The notes below the pieces were generated by a model, which saw nothing but the letters and a program-made list of their open reading frames with translations, was not told the origin of the DNA and searched no databases. Below are positions 1 to 7,323 of a DNA stretch of 44,781 nt, piece by piece. Both the position numbers and the translations under genes were made by a program. The stretch's first letter is position 1. The number at the start of each line of letters is the position of its first letter. Origin of the DNA: VFKE01 sp031400955 (lineage in GTDB: Bacteria > Verrucomicrobiota > Verrucomicrobiia > Verrucomicrobiales > Verrucomicrobiaceae); the NCBI GenBank assembly GCA_031400955.1, contig JANNQW010000285.1, forward strand, positions 1 to 44,781, given 5' to 3'.

Positions 1-186
1 ACCAAGCAACAACAAGCCACCATTCGCGATATGCGCCTCATCATCCTCCGGCGCATAAAAACGATCAAAGCCAGATACCAACGGATAGTCCACAGGATCG
101 GCCATCAGCGGGTGGGCTTGCGCCGATGAACTCATCAACATGATGAGTAATAAAACGGCAAGCTTAAGATAATGACTGCGGCTCAT
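1..186 (-). CDS. Exported protein, N-terminal fragment (runs off the window)
   Basis: The reverse strand from 186 reads 62 codons without a stop to the window edge. The first 24 residues form a classic signal peptide: a short basic start (MSRSHYLK), a hydrophobic run (LAVLLLIMLM) and an Ala-X-Ala-type end (SSSAQA, then HP). The mature part contains SGFDRFYAPEDDEAHIANGG followed by a run of leucines. This resembles the stretch before the heme site of Verrucomicrobia/Planctomycetes cytochrome-type PSD/DUF1549 proteins, but the CxxCH motif would lie outside the window, so the assignment is only a guess. An in-frame ATG at 207 is an alternative start. The gene lies 47 bases downstream of menE on the same strand and could be cotranscribed with it. 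Confidence 0.6.
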   Translation of the reverse strand, partial: MSRSHYLKLAVLLLIMLMSSSAQAHPLMADPVDYPLVSGFDRFYAPEDDEAHIANGGLLLLG

Positions 187-233
187 ACAACGGATCAAGT
201 CACGCATATTCTGCTCTGGAGTTGGCGGCAACT

Positions 234-1385
234 TCAGCTTTCGAAAAGTAATCGTTCCAGCCCTGCGCGATCCAGTTTCCCCAAGGATGTCCGCGGCAGT
301 GATGGCAACGCTCGACCGGGATCCAGACGCTCGAAGGGTTGCGCAGATAAATTGAACTCCTCGCACACCCTCTCGATCTGCGTCTCAGACAACTCCCCAA
401 CAAGCAGCAGCCGCACCCCGCGTCTGGCATCAGTTGCCGGCCAGATGATCGCCGAGGTCGGGGACAGCCCGCCAGCTACCAGCAGCCGCTCAAGCCGCGC
501 CTGCAACCGTGATACGCAAACCAGTTCCCCGAGTATTTTCACGAAATCAGAATCACGACCAAGAAAGCGGAGAAGGCGCCGCGCACCTTGCTGCCAAATT
601 TGAACACGATCGCGCGTGACCAGACCGGCTTTCGGATCAACAGGTTCCCAGCGCCACTCACCATTATCCCTGAGCGCGTATCCCGACGCCAGTGCCGCGC
701 CCCGTGCGATAAGCCGATCGTCCGCATCGCATTGCAAATCCCAACCAGTCAACACCTCGAGTCGCTCCGGCTCGAAGCCGCCGTGAAGATGATCGAGTGG
801 CTCAGTCGCGATTTGCGATGCCGCCTCAGTCATCCCGTAGCTCTGCAACACCGGCCAGCCCAGCGCTCGTGCGCGCGCACCGAGATCCTTGTCCAACGAA
901 CCGCCGCCCACCACAATGGCCCGCAATGAGCGCGGTGCCTCCAGATTCGCCTGCACGAGATCAAAAATCTGCGTCGGCACCAGCGAAGTCAGCGATATAC
1001 CTTCTGCGGCGCAGACATCGGCAAACCGCACCGCATCCCATTTCTCCTGCCAATGAAAAAAGCCCGCACCGTTCTCATGACACCGTGCTAGGATGGAAAA
1101 TCCACCCACGTGATGCAACGGCAGCGCGATGAGCCAGCGATCAAGCGATGTCGCTTCAAGATGCGCGTTCACCGCACGAGCCGAGTCCATGAAAGCTGCG
1201 CGCGACAAGCCCACCCACTTCGGCGATCCCTCACTCCCGGAAGTTTGGAAGAAAATAAAACTGCGCAAATCGTCATGCGAACCGGAAAATTCCTTCAATC
1301 CGGTCGCATCTTCAGAACGCTGCGGATTGACCGCGATATGAACATCGTTCGCATCCCAAAAAGCAGCGTTGTCCGTGGAAGTCAC
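234..1385 (-). CDS. menE: o-Succinylbenzoate-CoA ligase (MenE)
   Basis: Adenylate-forming enzyme that activates o-succinylbenzoate to its CoA thioester in menaquinone synthesis; expected to be cytosolic. The phosphate-binding A3 motif TSGSEGSPK is at residues 48-56, followed by the ALPLHHVGG element (88-95), the A5 motif YGMTEAASQIAT (183-194), the hinge LGRDSDFVKILGE (275-287) and the C-terminal A10 motif PRTSLGKLDR with catalytic Lys370. At 383 residues it is short for the superfamily, because the region before A3 is reduced; this is common among MenE proteins. The start is GTG at 1385, because the frame closes at a TGA a few codons upstream. It lies 179 bases downstream of menC on the same strand, with menA and menB nearby, which supports the MenE assignment over a generic acyl-CoA ligase. 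Confidence 0.9.
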   Translation of the reverse strand: MTSTDNAAFWDANDVHIAVNPQRSEDATGLKEFSGSHDDLRSFIFFQTSGSEGSPKWVGLSRAAFMDSARAVNAHLEATSLDRWLIALPLHHVGGFSILARCHENGAGFFHWQEKWDAVRFADVCAAEGISLTSLVPTQIFDLVQANLEAPRSLRAIVVGGGSLDKDLGARARALGWPVLQSYGMTEAASQIATEPLDHLHGGFEPERLEVLTGWDLQCDADDRLIARGAALASGYALRDNGEWRWEPVDPKAGLVTRDRVQIWQQGARRLLRFLGRDSDFVKILGELVCVSRLQARLERLLVAGGLSPTSAIIWPATDARRGVRLLLVGELSETQIERVCEEFNLSAQPFERLDPGRALPSLPRTSLGKLDRAGLERLLFES

Positions 1386-1564
1386 ACCATTCCGTAGCAG
1401 TCAACGTGAGCGGGCTCAAATCGAATCTCCCTCCAATATCGGAGTCTGTTCACCTTTACTGCCATAACGGGGAAGCTTGTAGTTGCCGAGGTAACGAGGC
1501 ACAAATTTGGATGTTGGATGCGCCATTCGCAAAAAGAATGGTTAGAGCCTCCTCATGTCGGCTG

Positions 1565-2578
1565 CTACAATCTCTTCCAAGGCAGCTTTGCCAGCACCTC
1601 ATCAAATCCCAGCCCAGTGCCGTTGCGGTCCACTTGCAAATTTCCTCCATGCGAACTGATCTGCTCAAAAAACTCATCCTTGGCAAACAAGTGTTCCGTG
1701 CACAAACCGCACAAATTCATGCGTGCGCCAAGTTTCTTCCATGCCAGAGCCGCTTCGTAGGCGGCGAAACTCTGGCCGACGGCATGATCCATCGCCGAAG
1801 TCATCACGACTCGCGCATCTTCCGGCAATGTCTGCACCATCCCGCGCCACTCGCGCCGTCCCGGTTTTATCACAGCGACATTAAAGCCCTCGGTGGCTCC
1901 GCGAAGCTGCTTATCCAACGCCAGCCGGATGCCATGACTGCGTTGAAAATCCGACCAGCGACCGGCATCATACGGAAATGGATCCTCGATGAAATCAATG
2001 CACTGGCGCAACTTCGGCGGTAACCGCTCCATGAAGTCTTCAAACTGCTCCTCCGTAAGGCACGAATTAAAATCGAGACGAATGAATGGAGCGCGGGCTT
2101 CAGCCCGCGATGGTTCCGCTAACTGCGGGCTGTTGCGAAGCCGCGAAGCGAACCCCGCGCTCCGGTCTTCCACCCAATGCAGCACCTCATCAATATTCTG
2201 CGTGCCTTTCCCTTTGATCGCCTTCCAGCCTTCCCCGATCACGCGCTGCATCTGCGGCTCCGGCGCTTGATGCTGATCCCACGAATAGTGCGATGGCGGA
2301 ATCTCCATTTCCGCGAATAAACTCACGTCGCGCTTTCGAGCATCACCATCCACCGCCGCCATCTGCAGCGCTCGTTCGATCACCTTCGATGTGCCGCCCT
2401 CACGCAGCAGCTTGAGTTGTTCCTCAACCGGCGCATCTCCAAATTCCAGCCACGGATGCAAGCAGCCGATGCCGTCATTCACCTTAATCAAAGCACCATG
2501 AAACTCGCATCGCTGCGAGACGGCGTTGAGCGAGCCACGGGAACGGAGGGTGTAAGAATGGAAAGCTAAAGGCGACAT
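1565..2578 (-). CDS. menC: o-Succinylbenzoate synthase (MenC)
   Basis: Enolase-superfamily enzyme that dehydrates SHCHC to o-succinylbenzoate. The barrel shows the expected catalytic set: KGK (122-124), metal ligands Asp169 (RLDFN), Glu198 (FIEDPFPY) and Asp222 (ALDKQLRG), and the base Lys238 (AVIKPGR). The N-terminal lid segment SLNAVSQRCEFHGALIKV is typical of the family. Residues about 139-163, just before the first metal ligand, are encoded by a palindromic repeat (2088-2163) that keeps the frame open and probably forms a surface loop. The 5' end of the gene is partly duplicated upstream (2759-2811). The ATG at 2578 sits just before the stop of the upstream remnant ORF. The order menA-menC-menE on one strand supports the call. 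Confidence 0.9.
   Translation of the reverse strand: MSPLAFHSYTLRSRGSLNAVSQRCEFHGALIKVNDGIGCLHPWLEFGDAPVEEQLKLLREGGTSKVIERALQMAAVDGDARKRDVSLFAEMEIPPSHYSWDQHQAPEPQMQRVIGEGWKAIKGKGTQNIDEVLHWVEDRSAGFASRLRNSPQLAEPSRAEARAPFIRLDFNSCLTEEQFEDFMERLPPKLRQCIDFIEDPFPYDAGRWSDFQRSHGIRLALDKQLRGATEGFNVAVIKPGRREWRGMVQTLPEDARVVMTSAMDHAVGQSFAAYEAALAWKKLGARMNLCGLCTEHLFAKDEFFEQISSHGGNLQVDRNGTGLGFDEVLAKLPWKRL
2088..2163. repeat. Palindromic repeat embedded in menC
   Basis: The outer arms GGAGCGCGGG (2088-2097) and CCCGCGCTCC (2154-2163) are perfect reverse complements. Inside the left arm is a tight hairpin, CGCGGGC-TTCA-GCCCGCG (2092-2109). The 76 bases interrupt the normal spacing between the KxK and first metal-ligand motifs of MenC and are read through in frame. 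The CTTCAG loop core is shared with other hairpins in this window (3754, 28069, 40952). Confidence 0.75.
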
Positions 2579-2817
2579 GCATTTACGAGGTCGAACGGCG
2601 CTTTGCGTCTTGGAGTGCGCCGGCCCGACGGCGCTTTCGTGCGGGAAAATGCGGAATCAAGCGGCCATGACGGAAGATTCGGAACCTCGAGCGGACGCTC
2701 GAAAGCGGCGCAGGAGCGCACGCACTCCAAGACGCTTCGCGCGGCAGGCAGTCCACTGCGCTGCGAGACGGCGTTAAGAGAGCCGCGAGAGAGGAGGGTG
2801 TAGGGATGGAAGAACAT
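2566..2817 (-). pseudogene. Duplicated 5' end of menC (remnant reading frame)
   Basis: An ATG at 2817 opens a frame starting MFFHPYTLLSRGSLNAVSQR, nearly the same as the MenC start FHSYTLRSRGSLNAVSQR. After that the frame runs into a palindromic element and ends at 2566, overlapping the real menC start. At DNA level 2759-2811 and 2511-2563 are ungapped 53-base direct copies with about 8 mismatches. It is probably not a functional protein. The copy may be the ancestral start of menC, separated from the gene by insertion or duplication. Confidence 0.6.
2605..2735. repeat. Palindromic element with 15-base perfect terminal inverted repeats
   Basis: GCGTCTTGGAGTGCG (2605-2619) and CGCACTCCAAGACGC (2721-2735) are exact reverse complements that bound 131 bases. 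A second, imperfect inner inverted repeat (GGCGCTTTCG near 2630, CGAAAGCGGCG near 2700) lies inside. There is no room for a transposase. The element sits between two 53-base direct copies of the menC 5' end, which resembles a non-autonomous mobile or REP-type element. Confidence 0.7.
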
Positions 2818-2828
2818 GACGCCCAGAA

Positions 2829-3749
2829 TCACAAGCCTCCGACTCGCACAACCCAATTGCAAAACTCAATCGAAAGCAGTGCTCCGCACAGTCCGAGAGA
2901 AAATATTACGAGCCAAATCCCCGCATGAGCAAGAAGTCGATTGTATGTGAGAGATGATTGGGTTCCTATAATCTTTGCACCCATAGCTAAAAACGGAATC
3001 GCCAGCAAGGCGGTTACAATACCGACGAATGGAAGCCCTTGAAAAAACCATCCGAAAAGGCCGATTCCTATGACTCCGAGTGCCAGAAGGAATACTTCCA
3101 TCTGCCCAAACCCCTTCCCAAACCTCACCGCCAGCGTCCGCTTCCCCGTCTTCGTGTCCTCCTCGATGTCGCGCAGATTATTGATCGCAATGAGCACCGT
3201 GCTCAGCATCCCGATTTGCAAACCTGCGATCACCGCCTCGATATGCCACTGGCCGCTCTGCACGAAAGCGGAGCCAGTCACTGCCACCAAGCCAAAGAAC
3301 AGCACGACGAACAACTCCCCAAGCCCGCGATACGCCAGCGGCATCGGCCCGCCGGTGTAGCCATAGCAGAACCAGAGCGAAGGAATGCCGATGGCCACGA
3401 TGGGCCAGCCGCGATACATGAAAAGCGGCACCGCCAGCAGGGTCGCCAGTGCGAGCACTCCCGCCGCCGCCCACATGACCGTCTTCGCCGGCATCATGCC
3501 TGACGCGGTGATGCGCACCGGACCGAGTCGTTCCTTCGTGTCACTGCCTTTCAGTCCATCCACAGCATCATTGAAAAGGTTGGTGGCAATTTGCAAACAC
3601 AGACAACTGCCGAGCGTGGCCAGCGCCAGCCAGATGCAGAAACTTTCGCCCAGCTTCCATCCAAGCACGGAACCCACCAGAACCGGCGCAATCGCAGCAC
3701 CGAGCGTCTTCGGACGGGCGGCCAAGATCCAAGGGGCGAGCGAGTTCAT
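2829..3749 (-). CDS. menA: 1,4-Dihydroxy-2-naphthoate polyprenyltransferase (MenA)
   Basis: Integral membrane UbiA-family prenyltransferase that joins the polyprenyl chain to 1,4-dihydroxy-2-naphthoate, giving demethylmenaquinone. The first Asp-rich motif NLFNDAVDGLKGSD is at residues 57-70 and the second, NNLRDIEEDTKTGKR, at about 190-204; both bind Mg-diphosphate. Between them are several hydrophobic helices, as expected for the 8-9 segment fold. I place the start at the ATG at 3749 (306 residues, starting MNSLAPWILAARPKT). The frame stays open further upstream only because it reads through a palindromic repeat (3754-3809), and that part has no homology-like sequence. menC follows downstream on the same strand. 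Confidence 0.92.
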   Translation of the reverse strand: MNSLAPWILAARPKTLGAAIAPVLVGSVLGWKLGESFCIWLALATLGSCLCLQIATNLFNDAVDGLKGSDTKERLGPVRITASGMMPAKTVMWAAAGVLALATLLAVPLFMYRGWPIVAIGIPSLWFCYGYTGGPMPLAYRGLGELFVVLFFGLVAVTGSAFVQSGQWHIEAVIAGLQIGMLSTVLIAINNLRDIEEDTKTGKRTLAVRFGKGFGQMEVFLLALGVIGIGLFGWFFQGLPFVGIVTALLAIPFLAMGAKIIGTQSSLTYNRLLAHAGIWLVIFSLGLCGALLSIEFCNWVVRVGGL

Positions 3750-3753
3750 GTTC

Positions 3754-3809
3754 GTTGTGCGCGCTTTAGCGCGTGTGTCATTCTGCATACGCGCTAAAGC
3801 GCGCACAAC
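3754..3809. repeat. Dispersed hairpin repeat, copy 1
   Basis: A left arm beginning GTTGTGCGCGCTTTAGCGCG and a right arm ending CGCTAAAGCGCGCACAAC are reverse complements around a short loop containing ATTCTG. A second, nearly identical copy lies at 28069-28126. Here it sits between the divergent starts of menA and the RCK_C protein, so it probably overlaps or lies close to their promoters. Confidence 0.85.
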
Positions 3810-3871
3810 AATCGTTTTGTGCCGGCGATGACCATTTGCGAACATCGCGTTTCGACCTACGTTTTACCCGC

Positions 3872-4570
3872 ATGTCCTACATCCTCGCGCTCTTTGCCAT
3901 CACGGTCATCTCGCTGTTGATCATCCGCATTGGCTCGACCGCGCTGATGATGACGGGTTTGTCATGGGACACGGCGAGTTTCCAGTCCTACTCCGCATTT
4001 TTTGGCGTGGGATTCACCACCAAGGAGGCGGAAATGGTGGTGAATCATCCCGTGCGTCGGCGCATCATTCGCGATCTGATCTTCGCTGGCAACATCGGCC
4101 TGACCTCCGGGATGGTGACCTTGATCGTGACGGTGCTGCAAGAGAAACAATGGCTGAATCCGCTCACAGCCATCGGTGCCATCGTCGGAACCATCATCGT
4201 CCTGCTGCTTTTTTTCAAGATCGGCATTTTTCAGCGCCTGCTGGACCACCTGATCCAGCGCGCCCTAGAAAAGGCCGGGCTCGTCCGGGCACTCGACTAC
4301 GAACTGCTGCTGCGCATCCAATCAGGATTCTGCGTGTCAGAAATTGAGGTCCTGCCAGACTCCTGTCTCGCGGGGCTCATGCTCAAAGTAACCCGACCAG
4401 CTGATTGGGGCGTGCTCGTCATGGCCATCGCGCGAGACGGAAAAGTAATGCCCGGCATTCCCGGGCCGCGAACCGTTGTGCAAGCGGGCGATGTCGTAAC
4501 CGCTTACGGACTCGATCACGATCTGAAAAAATTACTGCTACCCGAGTTACCCAGCTCCGAAGCCAGTTAA
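3872..4570 (+). CDS. Membrane protein with C-terminal RCK_C (TrkA-C) domain
   Basis: 232 residues. The N-terminal half has about three hydrophobic segments (residues about 3-23, 58-80 and 86-106). The C-terminal part, about 140-225, looks like an RCK_C/TrkA-C regulatory fold (ISEIEVLPDSCLAGLML type pattern, then GVLVMAIARDGKVMPGIPGP and VVQAGDVVTAYG). Such domains bind small ligands and regulate ion channels or transporters; which ligand is unknown. I use the ATG at 3872 (MSYILALFAITV), because the longer frame upstream runs through a repeat. Its stop overlaps the menB stop by three bases in convergent orientation. No pore signature is visible, so it may be a regulatory partner rather than a channel. 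Confidence 0.75.
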   Translation: MSYILALFAITVISLLIIRIGSTALMMTGLSWDTASFQSYSAFFGVGFTTKEAEMVVNHPVRRRIIRDLIFAGNIGLTSGMVTLIVTVLQEKQWLNPLTAIGAIVGTIIVLLLFFKIGIFQRLLDHLIQRALEKAGLVRALDYELLLRIQSGFCVSEIEVLPDSCLAGLMLKVTRPADWGVLVMAIARDGKVMPGIPGPRTVVQAGDVVTAYGLDHDLKKLLLPELPSSEAS

Positions 4571-5388
4571 GGCACCCGCGGGAACTTTGAAAAATCGGGC
4601 GAGCGTTTCTCGATGAAGGCATTCTTCCCCTCCTTCGCCTCCTCGCTCATATAATAGAGCAGTGTGGCGTTGCCCGCGAGATCGAGCAGTCCGATCTGTC
4701 CGTCGCAATCAGCATTGAGCGCAGACTTGAGACAGCGCAATGCCAGCGGTGAATGCTGCAAGATTTCACGCGCCCACTTCAGCGTCTCGGCCTCAAGCTT
4801 TTTCAAAGGCACGACCGTATTCACCAACCCCATCTCCAGCGCCTGCTTCGCATCGTATTGCCGGCAGAGATACCAGATCTCCCGCGCTTTCTTCTGACCG
4901 ACAATGCGCGCAAGATAACTGCTGCCCAACCCGCCGTCGAAACTCCCGACTTTGGGACCGGTCTGCCCGAATCGCGCGTTATCAGCCGCAATCGTGAGAT
5001 CACACACGACATGCAACACATGCCCGCCTCCGATGGCGTAGCCCGCCACCATCGCAATCACCGGCTTGGGTATGCTGCGAATTTTCTTCTGCAAATCGAG
5101 CACGTTCAGACGCGGCACGCCATCGCTGCCGACATAACCCGCATGACCGCGCACCTTTTGATCGCCACCAGAGCAGAATGCCTCCTTGCCCTCGCCGGTG
5201 AGAATGACGACACCCACTTTGGGATCCTCATGAGCGATTTCAAAAGCCTCCAGCAATTCCTTCACCGTCAGCGGACGGAAGGCGTTGCGCACTTTAGGGC
5301 GATTGATGGTGATCTTGGCGATGCCATCGCTGGTTTTCTCCAGCTTGATGTCAGTGAATGTCTTGATCTTGGTCCACATGGCTTTCAT
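4567..5388 (-). CDS. menB: 1,4-Dihydroxy-2-naphthoyl-CoA synthase (MenB)
   Basis: Crotonase-fold enzyme that cyclises o-succinylbenzoyl-CoA to 1,4-dihydroxy-2-naphthoyl-CoA. The oxyanion-hole segments are EAFCSGGDQKVRG (69-81) and AGYAIGGGHVLHVVCDL (115-131), and the MenB-specific active-site stretch TGPKVGSFDGGLGSSYLAR (143-161) carries Asp151. The length (273) is normal for MenB. The ATG at 5388 overlaps the mnmA stop (ATGA), which suggests translational coupling. Its 3' end meets the RCK_C gene in a convergent overlap. Confidence 0.95.
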   Translation of the reverse strand: MKAMWTKIKTFTDIKLEKTSDGIAKITINRPKVRNAFRPLTVKELLEAFEIAHEDPKVGVVILTGEGKEAFCSGGDQKVRGHAGYVGSDGVPRLNVLDLQKKIRSIPKPVIAMVAGYAIGGGHVLHVVCDLTIAADNARFGQTGPKVGSFDGGLGSSYLARIVGQKKAREIWYLCRQYDAKQALEMGLVNTVVPLKKLEAETLKWAREILQHSPLALRCLKSALNADCDGQIGLLDLAGNATLLYYMSEEAKEGKNAFIEKRSPDFSKFPRVP

Positions 5389-6482
5389 TCGTAGCAGATT
5401 TCTTCAAATACTCCACCACCCAGCAACCGATCTCCGCCGTAAAGAGCGCAGATTTGCCCAGGTGTGAGGGCGCGCTGCGGCTCATCAAATATCAGTTCAG
5501 CGGCGAGTCCATCGCCGCGCGCGAACGGCTTGTATTCTGCGGCTGCGGGCTGGCTGCGATAGCGCGACATCGCTTCGAGTCGGCGTGCCTGCGTCAAATC
5601 CGAACCGGTTGTAGAGATGCCGCTGATCACGCAGCGCCTGGCCCAGAGCAGTGGCGTGTCCGGCTGTTCAATGGCGATGACGAGTTCATTCGTCTCCAGA
5701 CGTTTAGCCACGACCACATATGCCTGCTTGTGAAGATTGCTGGCCACTCCGATGCCCTTGCGCTGGCCGAAGGTGTAGAGATGCAAGCCGCAATGTTCGC
5801 CAAGAACTTTACCTTCGAGATTCACAATCGGGCCGGGCTTATCCGGCACGAAGGTGCGCAAAAAATCCTCCATCTTCACCTCGCCGATAAAGCATATTCC
5901 CTGGCTGTCTTTTTTCTCCGCAGTCGAGAGACCAAGCTTGCGCGCCTCTTCACGCACCTGCGGCTTGAGCAAATGCCCGATGGGAAACCGCGCGATCTGA
6001 ACTTGTTCGGGACGCAACATCGCGAGGAAATAGGTTTGGTCTTTGTTCGGATCCAGTCCCTTCAAGATACCGCTTCCATCCTTCATCCCTCCTCCTTCAT
6101 CCTTTCTTGCGTAGTGTCCCGTCGCGATGGCTTCGAACCCGTTCTCGCGCGCCCAATCCCAGAGCACACCGAACTTCATCTCGCGATTGCACATCACATC
6201 CGGATTTGGAGTGATGCCATGCGTGTAGCCTTCAAGAAGATATTTCACAACCGTCTCCCGATACTCCTTCATGAGATTCACCACACTGAACTCAATGCCA
6301 AGCCGGTCGGCGACGGCGCGCGCATCCTCGATGTCCTGCTGCCACGGGCAATGGCCGATGATGTTCTCCTCGTTGATCCAGTTCTTCATGTAAGCACCGG
6401 ATACGTCGTGCCCCTCGCGGACGAGCAGCGCGGCGGCCACGCTGCTGTCCACGCCTCCGGACAGCGCGGCGAGAATCTTCAT
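5385..6482 (-). CDS. mnmA: tRNA-specific 2-thiouridylase (MnmA)
   Basis: Thiolates U34 of tRNA-Lys, -Glu and -Gln. The ATP pyrophosphatase P-loop SGGVDSSV is at residues 8-15, the catalytic Cys98 in NPDVMCNREMKFG and the persulfide-forming Cys197 in SQGICFIGE. The D-x-N-K-DQ-YFL block (GLDPNKDQTYFLAML) is also present. The length of 365 is typical. Between ATGHYAR and ILKGLDPNKDQ there is an extra Gly/Asp/Lys-rich stretch (residues about 127-138) coded by a low-complexity DNA tract (6075-6105). Divergent from the gene at 6568, with an 85-base shared upstream region. menB follows with a 4-base overlap. Confidence 0.95.
   Translation of the reverse strand: MKILAALSGGVDSSVAAALLVREGHDVSGAYMKNWINEENIIGHCPWQQDIEDARAVADRLGIEFSVVNLMKEYRETVVKYLLEGYTHGITPNPDVMCNREMKFGVLWDWARENGFEAIATGHYARKDEGGGMKDGSGILKGLDPNKDQTYFLAMLRPEQVQIARFPIGHLLKPQVREEARKLGLSTAEKKDSQGICFIGEVKMEDFLRTFVPDKPGPIVNLEGKVLGEHCGLHLYTFGQRKGIGVASNLHKQAYVVVAKRLETNELVIAIEQPDTPLLWARRCVISGISTTGSDLTQARRLEAMSRYRSQPAAAEYKPFARGDGLAAELIFDEPQRALTPGQICALYGGDRLLGGGVFEEICYE
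6075..6105. repeat. Low-complexity CTTCATCC-type tract within mnmA
   Basis: The tract repeats CTTCATCC with CTCCTC spacers and is read in frame on the minus strand as a Lys/Asp/Gly-rich insert in a loop of MnmA. Similar short degenerate tracts occur in menD and near 39869. Confidence 0.55.
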
Positions 6483-6567
6483 GAGGTCGCAACATGAGGC
6501 ATCAAATCATCAAGGCAAGAGGCACTGTCCCAGTTGCCATGATGCGTTCCCTCGCCATCGGTAACAG

Positions 6568-7272
6568 ATGGCAGAGTTACATAAAGTCCCCACCGGCAAA
6601 TTTCATCCCGGCTATGGCTGCGCGATATTTGCGATCATGATCCTGACCTTCGGAGGGATCGTGACGTGGATCATCCACAGCCTGCTCGAACAGAACCGGC
6701 AAATCGCGGGATTTACTATGGAGCAAGCGGAACCGATGCCGATATTCAGCGTGAGCGACAGCGACAAGACGGCCCTGCGCGCAAAACTCTCGGCATTCGC
6801 GGTCGCAGTTGAGAAGAGTGAAGCCGCCCATCTCGAATTGAGCGTTGCGGACTGCAATGTCTTGCTGGCCCTCGCCACCGACGCAGGCATCGGCGGTGAG
6901 AAGGACAGCACCCCTTATCCCGAACTGCTACGGTTTACCGGCTTCGATGCGCAGGCCCGAGTGTTAAAGACGGAAATCCGTCTGCCGATGAACAAGCTGC
7001 CCTGGCAGGATGGGAAACGATTTCTAGTGGGCAGCGCGTCCTTCCGACCGGAGTTCGACAACGGCTCACTGATCGTGAAGATCGAAGGAATCAGCGTCCC
7101 CGGCAAACCGGTGCCCGAGGGATTCTTGCGCAACTTGAAGATCTGGGACTGGCTCGACGTGGCGAAGAAAAAAGATATTCATTTCGCTGAGACAATGAAA
7201 AAAATCACTTCGTGGCACATCACCGAGGACGGAACCCATCTGGTGCTGGACATGCAAGGTATTTTACACTAG
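6568..7272 (+). CDS. Hypothetical single-pass membrane protein
   Basis: 234 residues that I do not recognise as a named family. One clear transmembrane segment lies at residues about 17-38 (YGCAIFAIMILTFGGIVTWI) after a short cytoplasmic N-terminus. The rest, about 195 residues, is probably outside the membrane and mixed alpha/beta, with no cysteine cluster or enzyme motif visible. It lies upstream of lpxD on the same strand, with 51 bases between them, so cotranscription is possible. The ATG at 6568 gives a natural short N-terminus before the membrane segment. Confidence 0.65.
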   Translation: MAELHKVPTGKFHPGYGCAIFAIMILTFGGIVTWIIHSLLEQNRQIAGFTMEQAEPMPIFSVSDSDKTALRAKLSAFAVAVEKSEAAHLELSVADCNVLLALATDAGIGGEKDSTPYPELLRFTGFDAQARVLKTEIRLPMNKLPWQDGKRFLVGSASFRPEFDNGSLIVKIEGISVPGKPVPEGFLRNLKIWDWLDVAKKKDIHFAETMKKITSWHITEDGTHLVLDMQGILH

Positions 7273-7323
7273 TCTAAGCCTGATTGGCTTATTTCATTTA
7301 GGCTCGTTGATGGCCTCAAATAC

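Noticed and set aside
3750..3845. N-terminal extension of menA to 3845
   Set aside because: The extra residues are coded by a hairpin repeat and do not look like MenA; the ATG at 3749 fits the family start.
5454..6497. 347-codon plus-strand frame over mnmA
   Set aside because: Antisense shadow of mnmA; no domain features and rich in His, Arg and Cys as expected for antisense frames.
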